The translations under genes were made by a program, and so were the position numbers. The notes below the pieces were generated by a model. It was not told the DNA's origin. It saw nothing but the letters and a program-made list of their open reading frames with translations, and searched no databases. From assembly GCF_003931855.1 (NCBI RefSeq), contig NZ_CP034248.1, positions 2,666,001-2,730,000 of the forward strand: DNA of 64,000 nt, written 5' to 3'. Position 1 is the stretch's first letter; every line of letters starts with the position of its first letter. This stretch comes from Paenibacillus lentus (lineage in GTDB: Bacteria; Bacillota; Bacilli; Paenibacillales; Paenibacillaceae). Positions 62,456-64,000 of the stretch are shown here, one piece after another.

Positions 62456-62484
62456 AGACCTGAACATCTCTGTTCAGGTCTCTT
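62456..62484. terminator. bidirectional terminator between holA and rpsT
   Basis: AGACCTGAAC at 62456-62465 pairs with GTTCAGGTCT at 62472-62481, with A residues before and T residues after. It serves the converging holA and rpsT genes. Confidence 0.88.
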
Positions 62485-62511
62485 TGAGCTTAAGTTTATA
62501 AATAACGACAC

Positions 62512-62784
62512 TTACGCTTGGGACGTAAGGGCGTTCAATTTTTTAGCCAAGCGGGATTTCTTACGGGCAGCAGCGTTTTTGTGGATCAAACCTTTAGTAA
62601 CGGCTTTGTCCAATTTCTTAGCAGCTGCAGCAAAAGCAGTTTTAGCTGTTTCTACTTCATTGCTAGCTAGCGCAGTGTCTGCAGCTTTAACAGCAGTACG
62701 CAAAGCGGACTTTTGCGAAGCGTTCAGAGCACGGCGTTTGTCGTTAGTTTTCACACGTTTGATTGCAGATTTAATGTTTGGCAT
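62512..62784 (-). CDS. rpsT: 30S ribosomal protein S20
   Basis: I choose the ATG at 62784, with AGGAGGTG 7 bases upstream, giving the typical start [15 protein letters not shown] and 90 residues. The basic Lys/Arg/Ala-rich composition and [17 protein letters not shown] near the C-terminus are typical. The protein binds 16S rRNA early in 30S assembly. It is convergent with holA. Confidence 0.97.
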   Translation of the reverse strand: MPNIKSAIKRVKTNDKRRALNASQKSALRTAVKAADTALASNEVETAKTAFAAAAKKLDKAVTKGLIHKNAAARKKSRLAKKLNALTSQA

Positions 62785-62957
62785 TGCATTCACCTCCTGT
62801 AAAGCAAATATCATCCCAGATGATTCACAACTTAAAATATTTTATCACGCAGCAAGGTAAAATGCAATAAATTCATAGTAAAGAAAAGACGTCTGTATAA
62901 TGTCTATCTTCCTCCCGCACAATATAGGATGATAACGGAAAGGGAGGTATTCCTCAT

Positions 62958-63971
62958 ATGAATCTGGATTTACGGCAGTATTCGGTTCGTACGGATTTAG
63001 CAGTGGAGTCTAAAGAGCTGGCGGAGACGGCTCATGGCGGACCGGTATCTGGCATTCATGAAGAAGTCGAGGAGCTGGATGGAATTAAAATTACTCGGCT
63101 GGATGTCGAGAATGAGCAGGTTTCACGTCAGATTGGTCGGTTGGTCGGACATTATGTCACCTTGGAGGTTCCTGCTCTGCGCAGTCATGACAGCGATCTT
63201 CAGGAGAGGGTGGCAGCGGCCTTTTCCAAAGAATTTATCGCTTTCCTGGATAAGATCGGCATTGGGCCAGGTGCTACTATGCTGATCGTCGGCTTAGGCA
63301 ATTGGAATGTCACGCCGGATGCCCTAGGGCCGCTGGTCGTAGAGAACGTCATAGTTACTCGGCATTATTTTGAACTGGCGCCGGATCAAGTCGCCCCGGG
63401 CTATCGCAAGGTTAGTGCGGTCGCGCCTGGTGTACTCGGCATCACGGGGATTGAATCCAGCGAAATTGTGCAGGGCATTGTCGATCGTACGAAGCCGGAC
63501 GTGATTATTGCGATCGATGCGCTAGCCTCGAGATCCCTGGAACGGGTCAATACTACGATTCAAATTGCCGATATCGGCATCCATCCCGGATCGGGGATCG
63601 GTAATAAACGCAAAGGTTTGACGAAGGAAATTCTCGGCGTCCCTTGTATTGCGATCGGTGTTCCGACGGTTTGCTATGCATCTACGATCGTGAATAATGC
63701 TTTTGACCTGATGAAGTCGCATTTTAACGGGGAAAACGGAAATACGCAGAGCAATACGAAACAAATTATGGGGTTGCTTACAGATCTGAGCGAGAACGAG
63801 AGATTGGGATTGGTGAAAGAAATCCTTGAACCTTTAGGACATGATCTCATCGTTACGCCAAAAGAAATTGACGAGTTCATTGAGGATATTGCCAATGTCA
63901 TTGCCAGCGGACTGAATATATCCCTACACCAGGCGATAGATAAGGATAATGTTGCAGCGCATACTCATTAG
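62958..63971 (+). CDS. gpr: GPR endopeptidase (germination protease)
   Basis: The 337-residue protease degrades small acid-soluble spore proteins during germination. GGGAGG precedes the ATG. Family stretches are RTDLAVES near the N-terminal propeptide, VGLGNWNVTPDALGPLV, and DIGIHPGSGIGNKRKGL. It is made as a zymogen in the forespore. Its presence shows that the organism forms endospores, and its place beside rpsT is conserved. Confidence 0.96.
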   Translation: MNLDLRQYSVRTDLAVESKELAETAHGGPVSGIHEEVEELDGIKITRLDVENEQVSRQIGRLVGHYVTLEVPALRSHDSDLQERVAAAFSKEFIAFLDKIGIGPGATMLIVGLGNWNVTPDALGPLVVENVIVTRHYFELAPDQVAPGYRKVSAVAPGVLGITGIESSEIVQGIVDRTKPDVIIAIDALASRSLERVNTTIQIADIGIHPGSGIGNKRKGLTKEILGVPCIAIGVPTVCYASTIVNNAFDLMKSHFNGENGNTQSNTKQIMGLLTDLSENERLGLVKEILEPLGHDLIVTPKEIDEFIEDIANVIASGLNISLHQAIDKDNVAAHTH

Positions 63972-64000
63972 CATTTGGTTAGCGGGAATACGATCCAGGG

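Overview
The window looks like chromosomal DNA from a spore-forming Firmicute, most probably Paenibacillus. The evidence is mid-range base composition, strong AGGAGG-type ribosome binding sites, frequent TTG/GTG starts, the spore protease gpr, the comER/comEA/comEB/comEC competence block, a T-box in front of leuS, and many secreted or transported-sugar glycoside hydrolases with AraC and YesM/YesN-type regulators.

Layout. 1-3.75 kb: end of a MoxR ATPase gene, a DUF58 protein and a membrane transglutaminase (one overlapping operon). An IS4-family insertion sequence (3763-5267, 13-bp inverted repeats, 7-bp target duplication) sits between that operon and its probable terminator. 5.4-11.8 kb: the conserved yqeG-yqeH-aroE-yhbY-nadD-yqeK-rsfS-(cvfB-like)-yqeM ribosome/NAD/housekeeping cluster. 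11.8-13.5 kb: a 1.7-kb gene-free stretch packed with short tandem repeats. 13.5-25.3 kb: a sugar-uptake and degradation operon: solute-binding lipoprotein, two CUT1 permeases, GH43, a second binding lipoprotein, histidine kinase, response regulator, GH2. 25.5-27.6 kb: a tiny helix-turn-helix gene and RNase J. 27.8-31.7 kb: two M20 amidohydrolases flanking an MFS transporter. 32.0-33.5 kb: a helix-turn-helix plus helical-repeat regulator whose 3' end overlaps a 38-codon exported-peptide gene; this looks like an RRNPP/Alo-type peptide signalling pair. 33.6-37.0 kb: AraC regulator divergent from a GH127 beta-L-arabinofuranosidase. 37.2-38.9 kb: an AT-rich reverse-strand cluster (small secreted peptide, a DUF5819-like protein without a visible start, a short RDD-like protein, a small membrane protein) followed by coding debris. 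39.2-46.8 kb: GH51 arabinofuranosidase, DUF6171 protein, GH5 cellulase with carbohydrate-binding modules, ArsR-type and AraC regulators, GH4 glycosidase. 47.1-51.4 kb: kduI, a DeoR regulator and kduD (uronate catabolism), divergent from an unclassified putative carbohydrate-active enzyme. 51.4-64 kb: T-box and leuS, comER, comEA-comEB-comEC, an ECF sigma/anti-sigma pair, holA, rpsT and gpr.

How it fits together. In Bacillus subtilis the yqeG-yqeM, comER-comEC, holA, rpsT and gpr genes are contiguous. Here the same backbone is split by about 40 kb of accessory DNA (roughly 11.8-51.4 kb), mostly devoted to arabinose-containing plant polysaccharides (GH43, GH127, GH51, GH2), cellulose (GH5) and pectin-derived uronates (KduI, KduD, perhaps GH4). 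Each sub-cluster carries its own regulator.

The most promising systems for follow-up are the peptide-signalling pair at 32.0-33.5 kb, the odd small-peptide cluster at 37.2-38.4 kb, the unclassified enzyme at 49.75 kb and the repeat-rich desert at 11.8-13.5 kb. No rRNA, tRNA or CRISPR array was seen.
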